Origin: Microcystis panniformis FACHB-1757
GTDB taxonomy: Bacteria; Cyanobacteriota; Cyanobacteriia; Cyanobacteriales; Microcystaceae
DNA length: 64,000 nt
NCBI RefSeq assembly: GCF_001264245.1
Contig: NZ_CP011339.1
Coordinates: 3,782,001 to 3,846,000 of the forward strand
Direction: 5' to 3'
Part shown: positions 37,272-46,407 of the stretch, one piece after another
Numbering within the stretch: position 1 is the stretch's first letter
Layout of the letters: the number at the start of each line of letters is the position of its first letter
Position numbers and translations under genes: made by a program
Notes under the pieces: generated by a model
Databases searched by the model: none
What the model saw: the letters and a program-made list of their open reading frames with translations, nothing else
What the model was told of the DNA's origin: nothing

Positions 37272-37652
37272 TTAAGGGGGATTAAGGGGGATCGAAAGAT
37301 TTAGCTGCTCACAAACCGCCTCAAAATTTCTTAATACCTGCGAATTCGTGAATCTAATAACTTTTAATCCATAGCTTTCTAATCGCGCAGTTCTCTCTTT
37401 ATCATAGGCTTTTCCCTCATCCGTAAAGTGAGTATCTCCATCAATTTCAATCACAAGTTTGAGGCTAGGGCAATAAAAATCAACAATGAAATGATCAATG
37501 GGGCGTTGTCTTAGGACTTTGAATTTGAAATTTTTTAGATAGGAATACCACAGCTTTTTCTCTGCTAAGGTCATGTTCTTTCGCAGTTCTTTCGCTCTGG
37601 CTACTAGGGCAGTATTATAAGGTAGATGAAAGTCGCTGTTGTTTAGGTTCAT
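37272..37652 (-). CDS. DUF559 (VSR/PD-(D/E)xK-like) protein
   Basis: 126 residues matching DUF559: NTALVARAKELRKNMTLAEKKLWYSYLKN, RQRPIDHFIVDFYCPSLKLVIEIDGDTH, YDKERTARLESYGLKVIRFTNSQVLRNFEAV. The E-I-D-G-D-x-H and D-F-Y-C-P residues are those of the Vsr-like endonuclease fold. DUF559 proteins are often scattered next to restriction-modification genes; their role is not established. The 3' flank and the 5' flank carry CCCCCTTAAAAAGG short repeats common in this genome. Confidence 0.85.
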   Translation of the reverse strand: MNLNNSDFHLPYNTALVARAKELRKNMTLAEKKLWYSYLKNFKFKVLRQRPIDHFIVDFYCPSLKLVIEIDGDTHFTDEGKAYDKERTARLESYGLKVIRFTNSQVLRNFEAVCEQLNLSIPLNPP

Positions 37653-37726
37653 TGATCCCCCCTATCCCCCTTAAAAAGGTTCATTGATCCCCCTACCCCC
37701 TTAAAAAGGGGGGAAATGTCTAAGGA

Positions 37727-37835
37727 TTCTAGTTGTTGGTTTATCCAAGCGGTTGCCGTTTCTTCATCGGTTTCTATCGCTTTTTCTACTCCTATTTTAG
37801 CAATTTCTAAGAGTTGTTTGGATTTTGCTTTTAAA
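37727..37835 (-). repeat. Displaced copy of the hsdS 3' end (copy 2)
   Basis: About 105 bp nearly identical to 38264-38368, including the codons for LLEIAKIGVEKAIETDEETATAWINQQLES. It lies between the first mntA-like gene and the DUF559 gene and has no start of its own. Confidence 0.9.
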
Positions 37836-37923
37836 GCACTCTTAGAGTAAATGTGCGATCGCTTTCAAAAGTTCTGTTAATTTATTTTTCCATCAGTATA
37901 GCGCAAAATACGTCTGATAGCAT

Positions 37924-38238
37924 TTACAATGAGGCATATATAATCTGTGCTGATTCTAAAATGTTTTTACATCTTAGCCAGTTATCACTCCGTTTGAGTG
38001 CTGCTTTCACAATTAAATCTACTTTTCGGTTGAAAATTGCTTGCAGTTCATCGCGCATTTGTAGGGTTTCGGTTAAACCTCGTTTAGCAGTTGGGGAAAA
38101 GGTAATTAAAATATCAATATCGCTATCTGAACGGAAATCTTCGCGTAAAACTGAACCAAATAATGCCAATTCGGTGACTTGCCACTTTTGACAAAATCCT
38201 TTAATTTGTTCCATTGGCAGATTTATTTTTGGGTTCAT
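37924..38238 (-). CDS. MNT-domain nucleotidyltransferase (MntA-like antitoxin), intact motif
   Basis: 104 residues: VTELALFGSVLREDFRSDSDIDILITFSP carries the complete GSx10DxD site; NRKVDLIVKAALKRSDN supplies the third acidic residue. ATG at 38238 overlaps the hsdS TGA (TGATG), so translation is coupled to the restriction locus. In MNT/HEPN systems the partner HepT gene follows. Here only a short open stretch reading NAIRRILRYTDGK remains downstream (about 37874-37916), which may be a HEPN remnant. An orphan antitoxin is the likely state. Confidence 0.85.
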   Translation of the reverse strand: MNPKINLPMEQIKGFCQKWQVTELALFGSVLREDFRSDSDIDILITFSPTAKRGLTETLQMRDELQAIFNRKVDLIVKAALKRSDNWLRCKNILESAQIIYASL

Positions 38239-39695
38239 CAGATTAGTTTGACTCCCAAGCTTTCTAGTTGTTGGTTTATCCAAGCGGTTGCCGTTTCTTC
38301 ATCGGTTTCTATCGCTTTTTCTACTCCTATTTTAGCAATTTCTAAGAGTTGTTTGGATTTCTGCTTTAATACAAAAGATAACTTGATTTTCTCAACGATT
38401 TTTTGCTGTTGTGATATTGGCAACATTGGAATTAGTAAATTAGCTAAATCTGGTTGAGAAATGCTGTAATAAGCTACGCCATGGACTCTACGTTCAACCT
38501 GTAAGTATCCGAATTTTGAATTTAAAAATAGACTCACATATTCTGGTAAGATTTCTTGTTTAAAAACTGATGTCAAACGCAAAAGCATAATTTCACTGCT
38601 AATAATTGCATTTAACTCTAGTTCGGTAACAACTGCGGAATTACCAAAGCTACCTTTGCGAGTAAACAGAATATCTCCAGTTTTCAGACCTACTGGTTTA
38701 TCAATATCAGAGATTGTCATTGGAATTTTTACAGCACTTTCAAAATTAATTTGTCCATTTTTAACATCACCAACTCGAATGTAAGGTGTACCTTCTTCTG
38801 TGTACTCTCGATAGTCAAAACCGTTTTGAATTGGCTCAATCAAACTACCTAATCTTTGAGAATGAAAACTACAGCTTTGAATAGCTTCCTCTACTTGATA
38901 AAATTTCGGTTGATAATACTCAGCATCTAAGCGTCCAGAAGACAAAAAAGACTCAGAAAAACTCTTAACGGCGATGCTTTCTTCTGTGGGTTTCCAATCT
39001 TTTAAACCAAGTTCTGTTAATAGTAAATCTTCAGCTTGTTGGTAAATTTTTTTAGCTTTAATAAGATTATGATCAGAGAGATGTATTAAATGACTAATTG
39101 ATAATTGAAAATTCAAAGTTACTAGAGGAACTAAAAAATTCTTAATAGCTGTATAATCAAGTGCAGGGCGAGTTACCCCAACAATATTTTTATCTGATTG
39201 AAGTTTTCCTTTATTAGAATTTAAGAAGGTTGAGATAAAATGTGGCAAAAAATATTTGGTGTTTAGAGTTATTTTAACCGAGTGTTGATTTATATTACAT
39301 CCATCAAAGTCTTTGGTTACAACAGCAGATTTACCATAAGAAACACCTGTGATAGTCAGCAATACATCATCCTCTTTAAGTTTACTACGTTGCAGTTCAA
39401 GATCACTCGTTGCTGATATATAAACTAAGTCAGAGTCATCAATATAGTTTTGCATTATATTTTGTACTCTTAAAAACCTAATTCCTTTGTCTGGGTAATC
39501 AGCACCTAAAGGAGTAGCACCTCCCGTAATATTCTTGATTACTTCACCAAATTTCATATACCCTAGATCATAGGATTTAATTATTGCAATATTATTCAAG
39601 TAATTTTTCTGAAAATATTCACTATCAAATCTAGATGAATGATTATCATTCAAAACATCAGAGAGAGTTAACTCAACCGCTTCCAACCTATCCAT
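38238..39695 (-). CDS. hsdS: Restriction-modification specificity (S) subunit
   Basis: 485 residues with two target-recognition domains of the Methylase_S type: the first ends KSDKN-IVGVTRPALDYTAIKNFLVPL, the second holds YIRVGDVKNGQINFESAV, KTGDILFTRKGSFGNSAV and VERRVHGVAYYSISQPDLANLLIPMLP. Each domain is followed by a coiled-coil spacer (LIKAKKIYQQAEDLLL; QQKIVEKIKLSFVLKQKSKQLLEIAKIG). The S subunit sets the bipartite DNA sequence recognised. Its ATG overlaps the methylase stop (TAATG), so the two are coupled. The frame is intact. Confidence 0.9.
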   Translation of the reverse strand: MDRLEAVELTLSDVLNDNHSSRFDSEYFQKNYLNNIAIIKSYDLGYMKFGEVIKNITGGATPLGADYPDKGIRFLRVQNIMQNYIDDSDLVYISATSDLELQRSKLKEDDVLLTITGVSYGKSAVVTKDFDGCNINQHSVKITLNTKYFLPHFISTFLNSNKGKLQSDKNIVGVTRPALDYTAIKNFLVPLVTLNFQLSISHLIHLSDHNLIKAKKIYQQAEDLLLTELGLKDWKPTEESIAVKSFSESFLSSGRLDAEYYQPKFYQVEEAIQSCSFHSQRLGSLIEPIQNGFDYREYTEEGTPYIRVGDVKNGQINFESAVKIPMTISDIDKPVGLKTGDILFTRKGSFGNSAVVTELELNAIISSEIMLLRLTSVFKQEILPEYVSLFLNSKFGYLQVERRVHGVAYYSISQPDLANLLIPMLPISQQQKIVEKIKLSFVLKQKSKQLLEIAKIGVEKAIETDEETATAWINQQLESLGVKLI

Positions 39696-40092
39696 TAACT
39701 GCTGATATTTAACCGCATCAAAAGCTCCCCCCTGTCCCCCTTATTAAGGGGGGTGGCGTTAGCCGGGGGGATCTCAAAAAAACTTAAATTCTCCTTTTTA
39801 GCAAACTCAATAAAGGCCTCAGCGATACCATCTTCCGTTAATCCATCATGATTAAAAAGATCATGATCCACAATCCAATGATTATGTTTATCTAAGAGAA
39901 AATCCCCCGAATCATCAGACACTTTAACATAAACTTTTTCCCCAGAATTATCCTTGCCTGACTTCTGCATCGTCGCAAAAAAGATATTATAATCATCCTG
40001 ACGAGGACAAAGCGCGCCTATTTTGGGATCATCATTCCATTTTTGCACCAATAACACCGAGGTTTTTGTTCCCGTATGGGGTTTAAAAGTAT

Positions 40093-41514
40093 GGCTCTTC
40101 GGGAATTGTTATGCAAATAATTAACTTAAAATAAAATTCGATGAGAGCGCCTACGCTCAAAAGTAGCTGAAATCCATACAGGGAAGGACTTAAGGCACAA
40201 ACAGGTTAATACCAAAAGATAGACAATTGAGTTAAGATTTGATATAATAGCCAAAAACGAGATTATTTTACTTATGATACTTGACAAATTTTTGAACCTA
40301 AAAGGAACCTGTATTCAAGGCTATCTACACCTAGAAAATATCGGTATAGTTTGCCGAATCGAATCGAAAAATCAAAAAGCAACCTGTCCTCGTTGTGGGT
40401 TAGAGAGCGATAAACTCCACCAAAATCATCGACATTTAGTCAAAGATTTACCAATCTCAGGACAACCAGTGTACCTACAGGTTAATCGTCGTCAATTTAA
40501 GTGCGATAATTGTCAGAAACCCTTTAGCGAAGAGTTAGATTTTGTCGCCAAGAAACGAACCTATACGAAAAGACTAGCCGAGAATATACTCGAACAATTA
40601 AAATCAGGAGATATTTTAAATGTTAGTCGAAGAAATGACGTAACGGAAGAAGAGATTCAAAGAATGATAGAGGACATAGCTGAAGAAATTACAGAGACAG
40701 ACCTATCGAAATTAAAAAGACTAGGAATTGACGAAATCGCTCTAGTCAAAGGACAAAAAAATTACTGTGCGGTTTTAGTAAATTTAGATACGGGAAAACT
40801 AATAGCTATTCTAGAGAAGCGAACACAAGAAGAATTGAGGGAAACGCTTACAGGGTGGGGAAAAGAGGTGTTAGAGCAAATTGAAGAAGTCAGCATAGAC
40901 CTTTGGTTGCCCTATAAAAATTTGGTGAAAGAATTGATGCCATCGGCCGAGGTAGTCGCCGATAGATTCCATGTAATGAAACAAATTAATCAAGAGTTAG
41001 ACGAACAAAGAAAAGCAGAAAAAAGAGCCGTAGAAGCGCAGAAAAATAAAAAACAGAAAGCGGAAAAAGAAGCGAAGCTAGAAGTTTTAAAGCGAAGTAA
41101 ATATAGCTTGTTAAAAAATGAAAAAGATTTAACGGAAACTCAAAAAATCAAACTAGAAGCTATCAAAGAAAATTTCCCAAATTTGAAAAAGATGCACGAG
41201 TTAAAGGAAGAATTTAGAAAGATTTATGAAACCTCAGAGAATCCGACAGAAGGACTGCTATCCATCTCGGAATGGTTGGCAAAATCCTCCAGTGTTTTTA
41301 CCAAGAGTTGTCAAACAATCCGAAACTGGTTTGGAGAAATAATTAGTTATTTCGAGCGAAGGACAACGAATGGGGTGGTCGAGGGAATCAACAATAAACT
41401 TAAACTAATAAAACGGAGAGGCTATGGCTTTAGAAACTTTCGGAATTTTTGGGTTAGAAGTATGTTATCTTGGCATCTTGTATGTTGATTTAGCATAAAG
41501 GGTAACGAAGAGCC
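40093..41514 (+). mobile_element. ISL3-family insertion sequence in hsdM, 8-bp target duplication
   Basis: The tips are GGCTCTTCGGGAATTGTTATGC and the inverse of GGCTCTTCGTTACCC. AAAAGTAT is present on both sides (40085-40092 and 41515-41522). The 1422-bp element carries one intact transposase and looks recent. Confidence 0.95.
40274..41488 (+). CDS. ISL3-family transposase
   Basis: 404 residues, intact. The N-terminal zinc finger CPRCGLESDKLHQNHRH and CDNCQKPF is followed by a helix-turn-helix region. The DDE core has LGIDEIALVKGQKNYCAVLVNLDTG (first D), VSIDLWLPYKNLVKELMPSAEVVADRFHVMKQINQELDEQR (second D, ISL3 hallmark), and RRTTNGVVEGINNKLKLIKRRGYGFRNFRNF (E and C-terminal signature). This transposase may also mobilise the MITE at 9014-9391, which has the same tips. 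Confidence 0.95.
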   Translation: MILDKFLNLKGTCIQGYLHLENIGIVCRIESKNQKATCPRCGLESDKLHQNHRHLVKDLPISGQPVYLQVNRRQFKCDNCQKPFSEELDFVAKKRTYTKRLAENILEQLKSGDILNVSRRNDVTEEEIQRMIEDIAEEITETDLSKLKRLGIDEIALVKGQKNYCAVLVNLDTGKLIAILEKRTQEELRETLTGWGKEVLEQIEEVSIDLWLPYKNLVKELMPSAEVVADRFHVMKQINQELDEQRKAEKRAVEAQKNKKQKAEKEAKLEVLKRSKYSLLKNEKDLTETQKIKLEAIKENFPNLKKMHELKEEFRKIYETSENPTEGLLSISEWLAKSSSVFTKSCQTIRNWFGEIISYFERRTTNGVVEGINNKLKLIKRRGYGFRNFRNFWVRSMLSWHLVC

Positions 41515-43370
41515 AAAAGTATTACCATGTAATCCCACCACTGCCAAAATTCGACATCTTTCGGCAATAAAATCCCGAATATTCTTATCAGAGGAATTAT
41601 TAAAGCGTCCTTGGGGTAAAACTATCGCCATTCTTCCCCCCGGTTTCAAAAAGTCTAGATTGCGCTCAATAAATAAAATATCGCGTCCTACCTTAGTTTC
41701 CCATTTACCGTTAGGCTTTTTTGCTAAGTCATAACGAGCAATCATGCGCGGTTCTTTGATGTCACCCGCAAAAGGTGGATTTGCCATCAAAATATCGAAT
41801 TGAAACTCCCTATAGTCTGGACTTCCCTTTGGACGCAGTTTTTTCAAGCGTCTGAAACCTTCATGATAAACATCATCCCATTCTTCCTGTTGCGTCACCT
41901 CATCCCATAATTCATAATCTAGAGTGTTTAAATGTAGTACGTTTGTTTGTCCATCTCCAGCAATCAGATTGAGGGTTCGTGCTACTCTCACCGCTTTTTC
42001 ATCAAAATCAATAGCAAACACCTTTTCTTCCACATATTCCTTACAACGGGGTGGCTTTTCTTCCAATGAAAATAAATGACTTACTTCTAATCCCTCATCC
42101 TCTAGAATCTGCCGCCAAACATGAAAGATTGTATGTACTGGAAAACCCGATGAACCGGCTGCAGTATCAATCATATATTCATCTTCTTGGGGGTTAAGCA
42201 TTTTCACACACATATCAATCACATAACGAGGGGTGAAAAACTGTCCTTTTTCCCCTTTACTGCTTTGATTGATTAAATACTCAAATGCTTCATCAATTAC
42301 ATCCAAATTGGAGTTAAATAGCTTCACATTTTCTAAGGATGACACACAAACCGATAAGTGAGAAGGTGTGAGACTAATCTTGGCATCCTCACTAAATACC
42401 CCTGGCCATTTTTTCTTAGCTTTGTCAAAAAGATCCTGAATTTTCGTTTTTAATGCGCTTTCTGTTTGTCCTGTATTACGAAACTCCAGAGAACGAGTAG
42501 AACGTCGATTCCCCTGTCCAGAATACCATTCATCATAGAGCTTGGCAAAAATCAGTTTAAATAATTCCTCAAAGACATCTACCCCCGCATTTGCTAATAC
42601 CTCATCTTCCATTTCTTCGATTAGCGTTTTCAGAGATTTATTTTCTTTGACTAACTTATCATTGGCGATTAAATCATCTAAAGTGAACTTAATCTGGAGA
42701 ATATCTGCTAGGGTTTGATTAGAGTTAGGGATATCTGGAATATCTTCAAAATAATTGGGATCTTTGCGTTGATAATAGGAAATCTGATCGCCGTTCGTCC
42801 AGACAGCCATCGGCGAACCTGTGGCATTACAATAGGAACGTAGTTGTGCTTTTCCATCCTTCCACTTCGGACTCTTTACCTCTACCAAAATATAAACTGT
42901 GTTCAGGCGATCTTTGTCCATCACCGCAATATCTGCTCGTTTTACCTCTCTGCCAAAATTCACCCCATACTCCACCTGAATGCGACTGAGAGGATAATGT
43001 AAGCGATCGCTTAAAACCCTTAAATATAATTGTCTAATCGCTTCTTCTGGGGTAAGTTTAATCTCTTTTTTCCGTACTAAGCAAATTGTATAGGGAGCTT
43101 CCCCATTTTTCGTCTTTTTCAGCGTAATTGTCTGCTCTAATTGCTCAATTTCCGCCGGCGTAAACTGGGACAACTTATAACTTGAGTCTTTGAGAATATC
43201 AGCTAATTTCATGGGTTAAAGATGATAGAGATAATTAAAAATTTTTATACCAAGCCTTGAAAGTAATCCCAGCCTTGACAAATTGAGTTAGGTAATCTAC
43301 TGATGCGAGAATTTTCCCTGTACAAGCCGGTAGGTATGACTTGAAATCATTGTATTCTTGGCTACTTAAC

Positions 43371-43595
43371 TTAAGTTAAAGGTATATGGGGACTTAACTT
43401 TTCCATTGGATCGAATTTTTTAAGATTCTTTCGATGTTTGCGGTTTCTCATCTCGGCAAAAGCGAGCAAACAGCGATCGCATTTGGGGCAGCTTTGCTGT
43501 GGCAATTGTCCGTGACTCAATATCTGTAATAATCTAATACAGCCCTTGTAAACCTTCTTTAAGCTCTGGGTTTTCGTCTTGATCGAGATGCACAA
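43371..43595 (-). CDS. Possible small CxxC protein, doubtful
   Basis: A 74-codon frame in the 440-bp spacer before petC, with CPKCDRCLLAFAEMRNRKHRKNLKKF. A possible zinc-binding CxxCxxC and a basic tail are visible. No Shine-Dalgarno sequence or family is recognised. It may be chance; the spacer must also hold the petC promoter. Otherwise nothing is seen in 43213-43651. Confidence 0.25.
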   Translation of the reverse strand: MCISIKTKTQSLKKVYKGCIRLLQILSHGQLPQQSCPKCDRCLLAFAEMRNRKHRKNLKKFDPMEKLSPHIPLT

Positions 43596-43651
43596 AATCG
43601 CCCTTAGATGAGAATTAGTTTACAAAAATTTACATTTGGAGATAAGGAGCA

Positions 43652-44190
43652 ATGAGTCAAGTTTCCGGTACAGATGTTCCCGATTTGGGTCGTCGTCAAT
43701 TTATGAACCTGTTGACCTTTGGTACAATTACCGGAGTAGCGGCGGGTGCTTTGTATCCGATTGTTAAGTATTTTATTCCCCCTCGGCCGGTGGTACGGGG
43801 GGCGGTGTCACCGCTAAAGATGCCCTAGGCAATGATGTGATTGTCAGTCAATTTCTGGGAAGCCATAACCCTGGCGATCGCACCTTAGCCCAAGGTTTAA
43901 AAGGCGACCCCACCTATTTAGTCGTCCAAGAAGACAAAACCCTGGCCAACTATGGAATTAACGCCGTCTGCACCCACTTAGGTTGTGTGGTGCCTTGGAA
44001 TGCCAGTGAAGAAAAATTCATGTGTCCTTGCCACGGTTCCCAGTACAATGCCGAAGGAAAAGTAGTTCGCGGTCCAGCGCCTCTATCCTTAGCCCTCGCC
44101 CATGCCAACGTCACCGATAATGATAAAGTCGTCTTCTCCACTTGGACGGAAACCGACTTCCGCACTGGTGAAGAACCCTGGTGGTCCTAG
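43652..44190 (+). CDS. petC: Cytochrome b6f Rieske iron-sulfur protein, one-base frameshift
   Basis: PetC carries the 2Fe-2S cluster that takes electrons from plastoquinol in the thylakoid b6f complex. ATG at 43652 has AAGGAG 4 nt upstream. The N-terminus MSQVSGTDVPDLGRRQFMNLLTFGTITGVAAG is the usual twin-arginine-like transmembrane anchor. After the C-run 43778-43782 the frame is lost; one more C gives IPPSAGGTGGGVTAKDALGND. The C-terminal part has the cluster motifs CTHLGCVV and CPCHGSQYN and the PAPLSLALAH loop. petA follows 43 bp later in the usual petCA operon. The frameshift is likely an assembly error. Confidence 0.95.
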
Positions 44191-44233
44191 ATTATTCAAT
44201 GTGACGAGATTTGGAATTATTCAACCGATAGAG

Positions 44234-45220
44234 ATGAGAACATTCAACTTTTTAAGTTTCCCGCAAGTCCACAGACAAGCCCTAGTGAAAGCTGTCCTCG
44301 TGGCGATCGCTACCGTTTCCCTACTCCTAACCAGCGATGTCATTAACCCCCAATCTGCCCAAGCATATCCTTTTTGGGCGCAACAAACCGCCCCGGAAAC
44401 CCCCAGAGAAGCGACCGGTCGGATTGTCTGCGCGAACTGCCATTTAGCCCAAAAACCCGCCGAAATTGAAATCCCCCACTCGGTATTACCCGATAGCGTC
44501 TTTGAAGCAGTGGTAAAAATCCCCTACGATCCCACCAGTCAACAGGTGTTAGGAGACGGATCGAAGGGGGGTTTAAACGTCGGTGCAGTCTTAATGCTAC
44601 CGGATGGTTTTAAAATCGCACCCCCCGATCGCATTCCCGAAGAAATGCAGGAAAAACTCGGTGGAGTCTATTTCCAATCCTACAAAGAAGGTCAAGATAA
44701 CGTGGTTATCGTCGGCCCCTTACCCGGTGATCAATACAAAGAAATCGTTTTCCCCGTCCTGGCCCCCGATCCTAGCCAAAATAAAGGTATTCACTTCGGT
44801 AAATATGCTGTGCATTTAGGGGCCAATCGCGGTCGCGGTCAAGTGTACCCCACCGGTGAACCCAGCAATAATAACGCCTTCAAAGCTTCTACCGCAGGTA
44901 CAATTAGCCAGATCAGCAAAACCGAAGCTGGTGGTTATGAAGTGACCATCACTTCCGAAGCTGGCCCCGTGGTGGAAAATATCCCCGCAGGTCCTGAGTT
45001 AATCGTCTCGGAAGGCCAAGCGATCGAAGTGGGACAATTTTTAACCAGTAACCCCAATGTCGGCGGTTTTGGTCAAAAAGAGACGGAAGTTGTCCTGCAA
45101 AATCCCGGCCGGATCAAAGGATTAGTTTTATTCCTCGGTGGTATTATGCTCTGCCAAATCCTCTTAGTTATTAAGAAAAAACAAGTGGAAACAGTACAAG
45201 CAGCCGAAATGAATTTCTAA
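44234..45220 (+). CDS. petA: Cytochrome f
   Basis: The large c-type cytochrome of the b6f complex, passing electrons from Rieske to plastocyanin or cytochrome c6 in the lumen. From ATG 44234 the protein has 328 residues: a signal peptide (AVLVAIATVSLLL, ending SAQAYPFW, where the mature Tyr is the axial heme ligand), the heme site CANCH, the lumenal domains, and a C-terminal membrane anchor GLVLFLGGIMLCQILLVIKKKQ. The open frame extends upstream into petC, but those residues are not cytochrome f. A terminator follows. Confidence 0.96.
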   Translation: MRTFNFLSFPQVHRQALVKAVLVAIATVSLLLTSDVINPQSAQAYPFWAQQTAPETPREATGRIVCANCHLAQKPAEIEIPHSVLPDSVFEAVVKIPYDPTSQQVLGDGSKGGLNVGAVLMLPDGFKIAPPDRIPEEMQEKLGGVYFQSYKEGQDNVVIVGPLPGDQYKEIVFPVLAPDPSQNKGIHFGKYAVHLGANRGRGQVYPTGEPSNNNAFKASTAGTISQISKTEAGGYEVTITSEAGPVVENIPAGPELIVSEGQAIEVGQFLTSNPNVGGFGQKETEVVLQNPGRIKGLVLFLGGIMLCQILLVIKKKQVETVQAAEMNF

Positions 45221-45247
45221 TCGCAATATTTCGGTTATTTTTGCTAG

Positions 45248-45272
45248 AAAGCGGGTTATTTGCCCGCTTTTT
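45248..45272 (+). terminator. Rho-independent terminator of petCA
   Basis: AAAGCGGG and CCCGCTTT pair around a short TTATTTG loop and are followed by TT, 28 nt after the petA stop. Confidence 0.88.
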
Positions 45273-45345
45273 AGCTTTGGGTCAGGAAAACGCTCACTGC
45301 CGTCTGATACAATCGGTTCAACTTAACCGATAAGTGTCAATTTTT

Positions 45346-46407
45346 ATGAATCAGTCGCTTGTTCCAGTCATTCTCGCCGGGGGTAAAGGGGAACGTTTTT
45401 GGCCCCTCAGTCGTCTAGCGCGTCCGAAACAGTTCCTCTGTCTTGATGGTAGTGGTCGCAGTCTTTTACAAGCAACGGCCGATCGTCTATTATCTTTAGG
45501 GGCAGGTTGGGAAAATCTCTGGGTAATTACCGCTAGTGCGATCGCTGATGGTGTCCGCGAACAACTGCCCGATTTACCGGAGAGTAACCTATTAGTGGAA
45601 CCGGTGGGCAAGGATACGGCCCCGGCTGTGACTTGGGCTACTTTAGAAGTGATAAAACGTTATGGTAAAGAAGTGGCGATCGGTTTTTTTCCTGCCGATC
45701 ATTATATTGGTAATCAAGAGGCTTATATTAACACTTTAAAAGCGGCCGTAGAAGTGGCCGTCAGCCAAAAAGCGATCGTTACTTTAGGGATTAAACCCGA
45801 TTATCCCTCCACCGGTTACGGTTATATCGAACAGGGAGAAAATCAGGGCGAATTTAATGGTTTACCCGTGTATAAAGTGAGTCGTTTTACGGAAAAACCT
45901 GATCGCAGCACGGCCGAAAAATTCCTAGAAACGGGACTTTTTAGCTGGAATAGCGGAATGTTTATCTTTCAGGGACAAGTGGTTTTAGAGGAGCTAAAAA
46001 CCCACGCTAATAATATTTTACAACCTCTGAGCGATCGGGGCATCGCTGCCTATGAGGATTTAGAGAAAAAAAGTATTGATTATGCTTTGATGGAAAAAAC
46101 CCAACTCGCTTACGTTTTACCCGCTAATTTCGGTTGGGATGATCTGGGAGATTGGAATTCTCTGGAAAGATTACTGGAAGCAAAGGGCAAAAATATTGAA
46201 CTGGCCAATCATGTCGGTTTGGACACGGAAGGGGCTATTATCTATGCTAGTGATCGGGAAGAAGTGATCGTTACTATTGGTTTAAAAGATCTGGTAATTG
46301 TTCGCGACGGTAAAGCGACTCTCGTTGTCCACAAAGATCGTACCCAAGATATTAAACAGGTTCTCAAACAATTACAAACCGATCCCAAATTAGAGAAATT
46401 GTTATAG
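45346..46407 (+). CDS. manC: Mannose-1-phosphate guanylyltransferase
   Basis: The 353-residue enzyme makes GDP-mannose from mannose-1-phosphate and GTP for polysaccharides and glycosylation. The N-terminal VILAGGKGERFWPLSRLARPKQFL is the nucleotidyltransferase signature; GFFPADHYI, GYGYIEQG, FTEKPDRSTAEKFL, WNSGMFIF and NFGWDDLGDWNSL follow. The isomerase domain of long ManC enzymes is absent, so this is the short monofunctional type. ATG at 45346 is preferred over an in-frame GTG 12 nt upstream. Confidence 0.93.
   Translation: MNQSLVPVILAGGKGERFWPLSRLARPKQFLCLDGSGRSLLQATADRLLSLGAGWENLWVITASAIADGVREQLPDLPESNLLVEPVGKDTAPAVTWATLEVIKRYGKEVAIGFFPADHYIGNQEAYINTLKAAVEVAVSQKAIVTLGIKPDYPSTGYGYIEQGENQGEFNGLPVYKVSRFTEKPDRSTAEKFLETGLFSWNSGMFIFQGQVVLEELKTHANNILQPLSDRGIAAYEDLEKKSIDYALMEKTQLAYVLPANFGWDDLGDWNSLERLLEAKGKNIELANHVGLDTEGAIIYASDREEVIVTIGLKDLVIVRDGKATLVVHKDRTQDIKQVLKQLQTDPKLEKLL

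Larger units (their letters stand above)
39695..43212 (-). pseudogene. hsdM: Fused nuclease-methylase (BcgI-like RM / HsdM) subunit, split by ISL3
   Basis: The 5' part (43212-41515) begins with an HSDR_N-like domain (about residues 30-160) with RADIAVMDKDRLNTVYILVEVKSPKW, a D-x(n)-ExK nuclease pattern. Next comes an N6-adenine methylase with DTAAGSSGF (motif I) and LMANPPFAGDI (motif IV). Translation runs into ISL3 after LHGNTF. The 3' part (40092-39695) resumes in frame: KPHTGTKTSVLLVQKW, the usual HsdM C-terminal region. Removing 40093-41522 rebuilds one ORF of about 695 codons. With the separate S gene and no helicase gene this resembles BcgI-type (Type IIB/IIG) enzymes. Inactive as it stands unless the element leaves precisely. 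Confidence 0.85.

Noticed and set aside
44102..44233. Extended N-terminus of cytochrome f overlapping petC
   Set aside because: The true signal peptide starts at 44234 and gives the standard 328-residue protein; the upstream codons are petC in another frame.
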